This document shows, piece by piece, positions 23,913 through 34,402 of a DNA stretch of 64,000 bases. The position numbers were made by a program, and so were the translations under genes. How positions within the stretch are numbered: the stretch's first letter is position 1; every line of letters starts with the position of its first letter. The notes beneath the pieces are model-generated. The model had not been told where the DNA came from. It saw only the letters and a list, made by a program, of their open reading frames with translations, and ran no database searches. This DNA is from Carya illinoinensis (lineage: Eukaryota > Streptophyta > Magnoliopsida > Fagales > Juglandaceae): NCBI RefSeq assembly GCF_018687715.1, contig NC_056757.1, positions 7,830,501 through 7,894,500 on the forward strand. Reading direction: 5' to 3'.

Positions 23913-26900
23913 TCATTATTCAAACAAGTACGGGTACTGCTCCCTCATGTCCGCTACTCGCTCCCAAGAGAAGTCTTGAGCTAACGGATCTCCCCAAGCC
24001 ACCTTAACCAGAGGTATCGTCTTGGACCTCAACTGTTGCTCCTTCCAATCCATGATCTGCGACGGAATAACCTCATAAGTGATATCCGATTGCAACTGAA
24101 TACCCTCTGGGTCGACGAAGCGTGACTCTTGCTGTCCAAAGCTCTTCTTCAGGGATGATACGTGGAAGACATCGTGAATATCTCCAAAATACTCTGGCAA
24201 AGCAACTCTATAGGCGACGGACCCTACCTTCTCCAGAATCTGAAAAGGGCCGACATACCTCGGATCCAACTTCCTCTTCTTACCAAAACGCTTAACACCT
24301 CTCATGGGAGAGACTTTAAGATAAACCCAATCACCAACTTCAAAAGATAAGTCTCTCCTCCTGGTATCAGTATAGCTTTTCTGGCGACTCTGAGCTGCCG
24401 CCATTTTATCTCTGATGATACGGACTTGGCTTTGCATCTCTTGAATTATTTCGGGTCCAATTATCCTACTCTCCCCGATTTCATCCCAACACAAGGGCGA
24501 CCTGCACTTTCTCCCATAAAGAGCTTCATAGGGAGCCATCTGAATGGTCGCATGGAAGCTATTATTATATGCAAACTCGATGAGCGGCAAATGGTTTTCT
24601 CAACTCCCTTGAAATTCCATGACACATGCTCGCAACATGTCTTCAAGGGTCTGAATGGTGCTCTCTGATTGGCCGTTTGTCTGCGGGTGATATGTAGTGC
24701 TGAACTTCAACCTAGTACCCAAAGCTGCCTGCAAACTCTTCCAGAACTGCGACGTAAACCTTGGGTCTCGATCCGACACTATACCCTTTGGTATGCCATG
24801 CAGCCGCACTATTTCTTTCACGTACAAGCGTGTCAACTTATCCAAGGAGTCGGTGTTATTAACAGGCAAGAAATGAGCACTTTTCGTTAACCGGTCAACA
24901 ATCACCCAAACAGAATTTTTCCCACTAGGCATTCTCGGCAAACCCACTACAAAGTCCATCGTGATGTCATCCCATTTCCACTCAGGAATAGGGAGGGGTT
25001 GGAGCATACCTGCAGGTCTTTGATGCTCGGCCTTCACTTGACGGCATGTGTGGCACTTCTCAACATATAAGGCAATGTCCTTCTTCATTCCATCCCACCA
25101 GTAATTTTTCTTCAAGTCCCGATACATCTTTGTATTGCCGGGATGAACTGAATAAGGGGCCGCATGAGCTTCTGCCATGATCCGCTCCTTGAATTCCGAA
25201 TCTTTGGGGACCACTCTGCGATCTCGGAACTGAAGTATCCCATCTTTATCCATGCTATAATGCAACGGCCCTCGAGATTTTCTGACTCTTTTTCTGATAT
25301 TCAGCAACTTTGGATCTTTCCTTTGAAGAGTCTTCAATTCTTCAAAATCAGTTACCCGAATATCAAGAACTGAAGATAAAATCTCTTCTTGCTACGAACT
25401 CTCAATAAGGAGCCTTCTCATCTCACAAAGCAACGAATCCAATTCTGACGGCTCGGCTTCATCTTCCAAGTGCGACTTTCGGCTCAAAGCATCAGCAACT
25501 ATATTAGCCTTCCCCAGATGGTACTTGATCTCACACTGATAGTCACTGATTAGTTCTAGCTATCGCCTCTGCCTCATGTTCAGATTTTTCTGGGAAAACA
25601 AATGCTTCAAGCTCTTGTGATCCATAAATACCTCGTAAGTTTCCCTATACAAGAAGTGCCGCCAGATATTGAGAGCAAAAACAATCACAGCCAATTCTAA
25701 ATCGTGCGTCGAATAATTCTTCTCATGGTCCTTTAGCTGACGAGATGCATAGGCAACAACCCGTCATTCCTGTATAAGGACACAACCCAAACCAAACTTA
25801 GACGCATCAATGAAGACTACGAATGGCTTATGCGGTTGTGGGAGCGCTAACACTGGTGCCGTCGTCAACCTGTTCTTTAATTCTTGGAAGTTTCTCTCAC
25901 ACTTATCTGACCAAACAAATTTTGTATTCTTCCGAGTCAAAGCTATGAGAGGTCCAAATAGGCGAGCAAAACCCTCCAAAAATCTTCGGTAGTATCCGTC
26001 GAGCCCCAAGAAATTCCGGATCTCGCGCACTGTAGTCGGGCGCTGCCATGACAAAATGGCTTCTACCTTACAAGGATCCACAGCCACTCCGTCTCGGGAA
26101 ATCACATGCCCAAGAAATTTAACTTCTTCTAACCAGAATTCACACTTGCTGAGCTTGGCGTACAACTGGTGTTCTCTCAATTTCCCAAGTACCAGACGAA
26201 GATGATGCACATGCTCTTCAACATCTCGGGAATAAATCAGAATATCATCGATGAATACTACCACAAAGGAATCCAGATAAGGTCGAAATACTCGATTCAT
26301 TAAATCCATGAAAGCAGCAGGGGCATTAGCCAACCCAAATGGCATCACCTTAAATTCATAATGCCCATACCTCGACCTGAAGGCAGTTTTAGGCACATCC
26401 TTGTCTCTGATCCTCAGCTGGTAATATCCCGACCTCAGATCAATTTTAGAGAACACGGCTGCTCCTTGAAGCTGATCAAATAAATCATCTATCCACGGGA
26501 GATGATATTTATTTTTTATGGTCACCTTATTCAATTCCCGATAATCTATGCACATACGGAGGGTTCCATCTTTCTTTTTAACAAAGAAAACTGGTGCACC
26601 CCAAGGTGAAGTACTAGGTTGAATAAATCCATTCTCTACCAGCTCTTGCAACTGAGTTTTCAACTCTTTTAATTTAGCCGGTGCCATGCGATAAGGAGTT
26701 TTATGCACAGGAGCCGCTCCAGGTTCCAAGTATATAACAAATTCCATTTCCCGCACAGGGGGTAGTCCGGGCAAGTCATTCACAAACACATCGGAGAATT
26801 CTTCCACAACTGGAATGTCTGCCAAAGACTTCTTCTCAGACGGCGTGGACACCATCTGAACCAAGAATGCATCCGCTCCCCATGCAATCTCCCTTTTTGC

Positions 26901-27298
26901 TTGAATTGCCGATATAATTACCGGCTTTTCTTTCAATTTACTCTCCGCAAATTCCAGACAATCACCATCTGGAAGCTGAAAGCTAATTATCCGACTTCTG
27001 CAATTAATACTCGCAGAATATCGGTATAGCCAATCCATCCCGAGGATGATATCAAAACCCAACAGCTTAAACACCACCAAATCAGCATCTAAGAACCTTC
27101 CCTCAAAATTTAACGGGCATCCCAAAGCAACCTTGGAACACCACACCATTTCACCATCGGGTAGAGCCACTACCATAGATTTCGGCAACAGTTCCGTGAC
27201 CAAATTACACACCCGAGCAAAAGTAGAAAATACAAACGACTGTGACGCACCGGAATCAAACAAAGTGCAAGTATAAAACTCATACAAACGGTCTCTTC
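23913..27298 (-). pseudogene. Gypsy pol: protease, reverse transcriptase, RNase H, integrase, chromodomain
   Basis: A single reading frame runs from 27298 to 23913. The aspartic protease has [10 protein letters not shown] near 27260. The reverse transcriptase has FIDDILIYS near 26240. RNase H begins at [13 protein letters not shown] near 25800. The integrase has an HHCC-type zinc site ending KCHTC (near 25050) and a D-D-E core (DDITMDF, SDRDPRF, SESTIQ). The tail from about 24150 contains YEVIP...LVKVAWG...WERVADMREQYP, a chromodomain-like module. Four in-frame stops interrupt it: 25764-25766, 25560-25562, 25392-25394 and 24600-24602. There is no frameshift within pol. The copy is inactive but only lightly damaged. 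Confidence 0.93.
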
Positions 27299-27375
27299 CT
27301 GAACCAACAAAAAAGCAAAGGAGAAACCAAAAATACCAAAAATTAAATCTAACTTAAAATTAAATTAATCCATAC
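27299..27375 (-). other. Candidate spliceosomal intron between gag and protease
   Basis: On the minus strand this 77-bp, T-rich segment begins GTATGG and ends in a long pyrimidine-rich tract, TTGGTTCAG. Read through, gag meets a TAA eight bases inside the segment. Removing the segment joins codons as ...[15 protein letters not shown]..., so that gag continues into the protease in the same frame. The length is near the lower limit for plant introns. Splicing is inferred; no transcript is available here. Confidence 0.6.
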
Positions 27376-28602
27376 TTGTAATTACTCCAGCATCATGGGT
27401 CGCTGGCGCCTCATCATCCACCTCTCCGGGTGTGACAGCATAAACCCGGGCTTGCACTGCTTGTCTTGGGTTGGTTCTTCCATCGTGTCTACCTCCACGG
27501 CTTCCTTGAACTCTGACGGGGCACTCCCGAGCAATATGTTCCACTTGGCCGCACCGATAACACTGGGGTCCACTACTCAGCCGACACTCGCCCTCATGAG
27601 CTCTATTACATGCTCTACAAATTGGCACCCGTCCTCCCATACGAACACCTGAGGACGTTTGAGGTTGAGTTCCGGTCCGCTGAACAAATTTTTTAGGCGA
27701 ACCCGAGCTGCTTCCTTCACCAAAAAAACTTCGCCTCTTATGTCCTGGAAGGGAGCTCATACTCAGATTATTTTCTCGCTCTACAAGGGTGGCCACACCC
27801 ACTAATTCCTGAAAAGTGGATATCCGATGGCTGACCACCATACGGCGTATATCAGGGCGTAGTCCCTCTTAAAAATGATCAGCTCGCATCTCCTCTGTGG
27901 CGATAAGGTGGGAGCAAATCGCCCAAGTTCTATGAATTTCCGGGCGTATTGTTCCACTGTCACGCCCCCTTGGACCAAATTTGAGAACTCTCTTGCCTTT
28001 TGCTTCCTTACCGATGCGGGAAAGAAGCGGTCGTTAAATTCTTTCTTGAAGCGCTGCCAGGTCACAGCAGCAAAAGATCCCAATTCTGATTCCAGCATCA
28101 CCCTCTTGGTATCCCACCAATCAGACACAGTGCCTTGCAACAGATAGCTAGCGTAGAGTACCTGTTGCGCCTCGGTGCATCCACACACCTCAAATGTTCT
28201 TTCCAGGTCTTTGATCCATTTTCCAGCTTGAAGTGGATCCTCTTCTCCAGTGAAGTGTGGAGTTCTATGCGCCAGGAAGCGCTCATAGGTGCATCTAGCT
28301 TGCACCATGCTACTGGACCCTCCTGGGTACATCCAAGACCCTCCCTGATGTGGCCAAGGACCTCCTGGGTGTGGCCAAAACCCTCCTTGCTGTGGACAAG
28401 ACCCTCCTTGTTGTGGCCAGGGACCCCCTTGTGGTGGCCAAGGTCCTCCTTGTTGTGGCCAAGGCCCTGTCTGTTGTGGCCTAATATTCTGCTGCATGAA
28501 CTCCGTCATCTGCCGTATTGCTTCGGCTATGGAGTCATCTATTGAGGTATTGACCCGTGGCTCCTGAGTAGATTTCCTTGGTCTCCCCATTTTTCCTGCC
28601 AC
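27365..28602 (-). pseudogene. Gypsy gag with zinc knuckle, frameshifted
   Basis: The nucleocapsid/capsid polyprotein region starts at 28602 (MAGKMGRPRK). Residues 46-95 are repeats of a GGPWPQQ-like heptad. A retrotransposon gag domain follows, with the AGKWIKDLERTFEVCGC-type segment and later WQRFKKEFNDRFFP. The frame shifts by one base near 27880. In the second frame a TAA lies at 27869-27871. The CCHC zinc knuckle CYRCGQVEHIARECP sits near 27550. The frame ends at the TAA at 27365-27367, or continues into pol if 27299-27375 is spliced. Canonical Tekay gag has the same order without the heptad tract, as far as I know. Confidence 0.9.
28318..28467 (-). repeat. Coding minisatellite in gag (GGPWPQQ-type heptads)
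   Basis: About seven imperfect 21-bp units, each encoding G-G-P-W-P-Q-Q or a variant, form a Pro/Gln/Trp/Gly-rich tract near the Gag N-terminus, before the structured gag domain. All units keep the reading frame. Confidence 0.9.
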
Positions 28603-28888
28603 AACACAACTCTTGACCCTCCTTTAAGAAAACAAATAAAACCATCATAAAACCAACAAAAACAAAACCAACCCCACACAGCAAGAAACAAAAGAAACCA
28701 ACATGCAAAAACATAACCAAATAAATAAAAACAAGCAAACAAGCTCAAACAAATAAAGCAAACAAAACAAATAAAACAACTTAAATAACTTTACTTAACA
28801 TAAATTTTAAAATACAATTTTAAAAACATTCTGGTACTACCTATGGGACATGTGGTTTTACTCAGAGCCAAACCGCTCTGATACTACC
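28603..28888 (-). other. Gypsy 5' leader
   Basis: The untranslated leader between the primer-binding site and the gag start. It is A/C-rich on the plus strand and shows no coding feature. Confidence 0.7.
28875..28886 (-). other. Primer-binding site of the gypsy element
   Basis: On the minus strand it is TAGTATCAGAGC, two bases after the 5' LTR. It matches the initiator methionine tRNA complement TGGTATCAGAGC with one change. Confidence 0.9.
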
Positions 28889-30586
28889 TGTGATGCCCCC
28901 AAATCCCCATGCACGGACACGGGGAAATCGAGACGTCCGGATGATAACAACCCGGGTCACCACCCTATCGACGAGTGTCAAGTGTGTGCAAAAGCAACAT
29001 ATGTGCACAAAGAAACACGCAGCAGATAAAGAAAGTCATATAACTAAGTACCAGAATTTTTCTTAATATAATACAAGCTGTTTAAAACATACATAAATAA
29101 AATATTACAAAACACAAATATAGTTTTAAACCAAACTATAAAGCATAACTTCAACTCAAAACTCCGGCGGAGCCGCATCATCGGGCTCAGCCTCCTCCTC
29201 CTCCTCGAATCCTGCACCAAAATCTACGGAACCAAAAATGGTGCCGCAGGTAAGTAAAATCCAAACACCACCAGATAAAAACATATAGAACTCAAACAAT
29301 ATGCATAAAGTGATGCCAATGCGCAAAACTCATAAAATCATATTTTTCCACACACGCCAAAAATCTCATTTGGCCCAAAAACATATCATTTCCAAATATC
29401 ATGCCAAAAGTCACATTTGGCCCATATCCATCTCAAACCATTATCCATTTTATCCGTATGCACCATGACCTCCCCTAGGGTCATCCGCACACCCTGGCTC
29501 CAATGCCACACCGCAGAGTACCACCACGCATGTGACACCTAACGAGTGATGCCCAGTTTCGCGCCCCGCGCGTTCGTAACGAAGCATCCTCTAGCCCTCA
29601 CCAGCGAAGGCCCACAGAGTCGGTGCGTAGAGCGATGCCCGGTTCCACGCCTGGCGCGTTCGTAGCCAAGCATCCCCTAGCCCCCGCTCCCGTTGTCGCC
29701 CAGGGGACATCACTCAGTTTATTCCGCTCCCGAATGACAAGAGGAGCTCCACCGAGATAATACCTCATCCCGGCTTGGGGTCGTGATACACACGCACCCG
29801 TAAGTCCACTTACGCCAATAAACAGGCTTTTCTCAATTAAACAAAAACACACGTGCATGCACCATGTAAATGTTAAATCAATGCACAAAAATAATCAACC
29901 AACATAAACCAATAAAACAAGCAACTCTGTCCTCCATCCATCCGACCCCCGAACTCCTCGGACTCAGTCCGGAATCAACCAACCAGCAAATAAATTATTG
30001 AAAGAGCAATATATATTTAAATCTGAAAATAGGGTTTGGAAAATACTTACAGCGCTATACGGTATTTTTAGAAAGCTTGCGGCGTTGCAAACGGCGGAAG
30101 GAAAGCAACGTAACAGTGAAATTTCACTGTGGCCGTGGGTTGCAAAATACCCACTTTTGAACGGGGACAAACCAAGGCTTGGGATTGATAGGGTATGGTC
30201 TAAAGATGATTATGAAGCTATTAGAAGTGGTGGTTGGCCGTGGGTGGCGGCGGAAATGGTGGTTGATGGCCGGATTTCCCAAAATGGAAAGCTAGCTCGT
30301 GGGAGCTGTTCCGGTGGCTATTAGGGGCCGAAAATGGGTAGGTTAGGACGGCAAGGGACCGGTGATGAAGTGGTGAAGAGGTGGTAGCCGGAGGTGGAGC
30401 GACGGCGGCGGATCGGGGCAAAAATCCGTGGGGCTTCAAGGGCGTTTTCCGGCCAAACGGCTGGCCGGATGGGGCTGAGATTCGGTGGGGTGGTGCGCCG
30501 GAGGGAGAGGCTTTGACCGGTGGGGGCGGTATACCGCACGGCGGCTGGACGGCGGTGGGTCGAGGGGCTGAGCTGGGTTACGGCGT

Positions 30587-30669
<83 letters not shown>

Positions 30670-31012
30670 GGACGGAACGCGGGAAGAAGAAAAAGAAAAG
30701 GAAGAATAAAAGAAAAAGAAAAAGAAAGAAAAAAGAAAAAGAAAAAGAAAATAGAAAAAGGGAAAAAGGAAAAAGGGAAAAAGAAATGTAGGAAAGAAAT
30801 GAGGTCTAATCCTCACTCCGGGAAAATAAAACAAAACCGCCAAGAAAGAGATTAAAAACCGCAAAACGACTAAAATAAATAAAACACAACATCAAATAAA
30901 TTAAAAACCAATTTTAAAATGCAATAAATTAAAATAAATAAACTAATATATTAATTAAAATAAAAACAACCCTTCAGTGAAAAAAAAAAACACGTGAAAG
31001 CGGGTCATCACA
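28889..31012 (-). repeat. 5' LTR of the gypsy element (right copy)
   Basis: It begins TGTGATGCCCC and ends CATCACA on the plus strand, 2124 bp. It carries an expanded GA run and lacks a short 'aacgacaaccca'-type stretch present in the left copy (near 22520). It contains the element promoter by position. Confidence 0.95.
30589..30668. repeat. (GA)n microsatellite in the 5' LTR
   Basis: About 40 uninterrupted GA units at the position where the sister LTR has only a short imperfect run. Confidence 0.95.
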
Positions 31013-31017
31013 ATGAT
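31013..31017. repeat. Right target-site duplication of the gypsy element (ATGAT)
   Basis: Matches 21705-21709 exactly. Confidence 0.95.
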
Positions 31018-31955
31018 ACTCATGTTTGTTACTGCTTAAATAAAGATAATTGTACTTATAACAAAATCATTAATGTTTTTTTAAAACAAGAATATATTAT
31101 CTTAGAATTAATTGATAAAATTAGTATTCCACAATTAAGAAAAGATTATTTAGTAAAACTAAAACCTACTTTTGATACAAAAACTAATCATACTACTTCA
31201 GTATCCGCACCTTATAATTTTTCAGAAATAGTAAGTAGATTTAAAACTGAAAAACAAAAGGTTACACTACAAGACTTACAACAAGAAATTAATAAAATAA
31301 AACAAGAGATCAAAAATATGAAGACATCTAATTTTAAATTAGAAGTTTCAAATGAACAATTATTATAAGAAATTATATTATTAAAAATAGAAAATAACAT
31401 TAATACTCTTAATAAAGAACAATGAGAATGTTCAACAATAGTTATTAAAGATTAGGTAGATAATTTTATTAACATTCTTGATAAAATAAATCTTCTAAAA
31501 TGGTATACTGAAGTTATCATTTCTATTAATCAAGACTTTTCTTTTACCCTGATAGTCGTATTAGACACATGAGCATATTTAAATTGTATCCAATTTGGAT
31601 TAATACGTTTTAAATATTCTGAAAAAAATAAAAGAAATATTATCCCAAGCCAATGGAACAAAATTAAAAATAAATTATAAATTATCTAATGCACATATAT
31701 GCAATAATAGAATTTGCTATAAAAAAAACATTTATTTTAGTAAAAAACATTAGTACCAAAGTAATACTGGTAAATCCATTTCTTGCTTTATCATACCCTT
31801 TCTCTGTTATAGAAGAATGAATTTCTACTAAAATACTTAAGCAGGAAATTCAATTTAAGTTCTTATTTCCTCTTATTTCAAAAGAAATTAATTCCCTAAA
31901 AGAAATCTCATTAATTAAATAATTTTTTTTTAACAAAATATAATATTATAAGAAA
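31018..31955 (+). pseudogene. Endogenous pararetrovirus: post-capsid region, aspartic protease and start of polymerase
   Basis: This continues the plus-strand viral sequence broken by the gypsy insertion. An open stretch to 31368 shows CYCLNKDNCTYNKIINVF and a Lys/Glu coiled-coil-like segment (EINKIKQEIKNMK). A decayed retroviral-type aspartic protease follows near 31545-31600, where the D-S/T-G box is broken by a stop. Segments after 31730 resemble the linker into the reverse transcriptase. Multiple stops and frame changes are present. The region ends near 31955, before the catalytic part of the polymerase. Confidence 0.72.
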
Positions 31956-32745
31956 AAAACTAGATTAGGGTCTCAATCCGATACTGTTTTTGAAACTCCA
32001 AAATAAATTAGATTAAGAGTAGGTGTAGGACAGGTAGCACTAGTGCTAGTATTAGGACTTGATATAAAATCATCATTATCCATTGACCCGACAAACAATC
32101 AAACACATGACATGATGCAAAAATCACATAAATTAAAATCATACAAAAATCACCCAAACTAGATTAGGGTCTCAATCCAAGACTTTTTTGGGGTTTCAAA
32201 GTTGATACCCCAAAATAAATTAGATTAGGGGTATCATAATGAACCCCAAACCTAATTTAAGGTGTTGATCCGTGACCCTATCCTAATTTAAGGTGTTGAT
32301 CTATGAACTGAACATAAAATAAAGTCTCGGATAGAAACCCTAAACTACTTTAGGGTAAGGGTGAATGGTAACCAACAGGACCGACTAGAATGGGTCAAAA
32401 TTGGTAGAAACCCGGTCAACCAACAATTGAAATAGATGGAAACCAACTTTACTGGTTCAGTTCCGATTGAAGTTGTGTTCAAGTAGGTGAACCAACCAAT
32501 TATTTTATTTTTATATAAAATAAGGTCATTTAAGTTAAGTAAGTTAAAAGTTGTTGTTTTGTATCTATATGTTAGAAAAAGATTAATGAATATGACGCAA
32601 ATTGGTTTAATATACCAAGCCTCCCATTTATTCTTCATTTCAATTTTCTCCTCATTTTTGTTTCTCTCTTATCTCTCACTAACAAACCTCTCTCAGCTCT
32701 CCATTCAGTAGTCCATGGTGAGACCCATCCGCCTAGTCATCCCAA

Positions 32746-32794
<49 letters not shown>

Positions 32795-33055
32795 ACTTCT
32801 CAATGTTCTCACCCAACACACTTTTGGTAGATACTCTCAGACCGCTCTTAGTTTGCTTCCATGCCACAATATTTATTATGAAACTTAGCAACATACCCTA
32901 TACATGAATTTATTATATCCAATGTTTGATCACCGTGATTGAGTTTATGTTTGCACTATGATTGTGAGTTCATGTTTGCGGTGGCACTGTGACCGTGAGT
33001 TCATGGCTTCAATTTCTCAAAACCGACCATCCAAGTTGATGAAATGGCTACTTTT
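31956..33055. other. Spacer with a diverged direct repeat and a CT microsatellite
   Basis: A block beginning 'aactagattagggtctcaat' occurs at about 31961 and again at about 32157, each followed by 'ccaaaataaattagatta'. A (CT)n run lies at 32751-32790. No gene is recognised; frames near 32345-32711 have no family resemblance. Confidence 0.6.
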
Positions 33056-33245
33056 TGAATATTGTGAAAAATGTATGCTTCTTGAATGAAACAAGTGTGT
33101 TCAATTTAGATTTATGTAAATAGTTTTCTTGTGGCCCTGAAACATGAAAGGGCAAATTGAAAACTATATTGACATGAGAAAGCTAAAATTAGCATGTTAC
33201 TCATGCTTGACCAAAGTGAATATGGCAATGATATTGATACTTCAA
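33056..33245 (+). repeat. Diverged copy of the COMT 3' flank, first part
   Basis: It aligns without large gaps to about 10249-10437, downstream of COMT. Shared strings include 'tcttgaatgaaa', 'aaagggc', 'gctaaaattagca' and 'tatggcaatgatat'. The orientation is the same as the COMT locus. Confidence 0.85.
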
Positions 33246-34304
33246 TTCTGCTAGGTACAAGCGTAGGGTGTAACTGCCGCGCAACCGGCTGACGTCGGCA
33301 TCAATAATTTTTTTTTTTTTTTAAAACACGACATTTGACAAATAAAGCATAGCTCCGTGTTCCTTTCCACGCCTTACTTCTGCCCGATCGCATTGCCCCT
33401 CCCACTACTACCAATGTGGGTCTCCAAATCCTCCACCGCTCAATTTGGTATGTGGATTACATCATGAACAATCGAATCACAGGAAAAGAAATCAAATCCA
33501 GCAGTAGAAAGTTGATAAAGATTTCACAATTGTTGAAATGAGTTCAAGCATGATGAAAGGTAAATAAATGCATGAGAGAGGGAGATAGAGTAAAGGGAGG
33601 AGGCATTGGCTGGGGAATGAGACAAAGTAGCTTGTAGAGACAGACACAAAGATGTAGGAATTAATGAAGTGCTTTGATGATGGGTGGTTGAAGTGAGGCT
33701 ATGCTCGTGGCTGACCTCTAATCGTCAAGTGGAGGCTTGAACTTGTCACTGGTTGCAGTTTTGTGGATAGTGGGTCCATGGAATGTGTCTTCCTCAAGAT
33801 TAGGTTCCTTGGTTGCATGAAGTGCTTCATTGATAGTAAAAAATATAGAGAACTCCAGAGATGTGACTGAACTGCTTGCAATAATGCAGATTTTCAAGGA
33901 GGGGGTTTTCAAAATTGTTGAAGAAATGATAATGCACAATAAAAACTTCACCTTTAGGAATTGTTGTTCTTGTGTGCTTGCTTGAATCTTTTAGCAAAGG
34001 GTGAGGGCAGATGCAGTGTTTGTTTTTCTTTTCAAAACCTAACACGGGGAGTTTGAAGCAACTTCATGTTTTGGTAGCATTGATAGCCATTGTAATGCAA
34101 TAATTAAAGGGATGACATCGGTCGGTCAACCCTGATCACCCAACGAATGGACGAACTCCAAGGAGAGAGGAGAGAAAGGAGTTGTCAAGCCATTTGTTGA
34201 GAAAAGGACGGGGATAGAAAGAGGGAGGAAGAACGGGAGAAAGTGGGACCTAATGCCTAATGATTACCTCCCAACTCTACACAGTCGACTCTATATAAAG
34301 TTTT
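33246..34304. other. 1.06 kb insert splitting the COMT-flank copy
   Basis: This interval separates two blocks that are nearly contiguous at the COMT locus. It contains a poly-T run (33306-33325) and moderately GC-rich DNA. No protein family, inverted ends or target duplication was recognised. Confidence 0.5.
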
Positions 34305-34402
34305 TTAATTAAAATTGAGAGAGAAGAAAAGTTCAACCAGAGAGGCGTTGGATTAGAGCCAATTCTTATTTCTGTCTAATCGTTGCAGTAAACTAAGAAA
34401 GC
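34305..34402 (+). repeat. Diverged copy of the COMT 3' flank, second part
   Basis: It aligns to about 10457-10557. Shared strings include 'gagagagaagaaaagttca', 'tagagccaat' and 'gcagtaaactaagaa' (with 'gcagcaaactaagaa' at the COMT locus). Confidence 0.85.

Larger units (their letters stand above)
21710..31012 (-). mobile_element. Full-length Ty3/gypsy chromovirus (Tekay/Del-like), 9.3 kb, decayed
   Basis: The element has two long LTRs, a 5-bp target duplication, a tRNA-Met-type primer-binding site, a polypurine tract and gag-protease-RT-RNase H-integrase order on the minus strand. The integrase ends in a chromodomain-like tail, which with the domain order places it among chromoviruses, probably the Tekay/Del lineage. 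The coding region carries one frameshift and five in-frame stops, so this copy cannot make its proteins. It lies inside, and is younger than, the pararetroviral insertion. A gag/pol intron-like segment is described separately. Confidence 0.95.
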
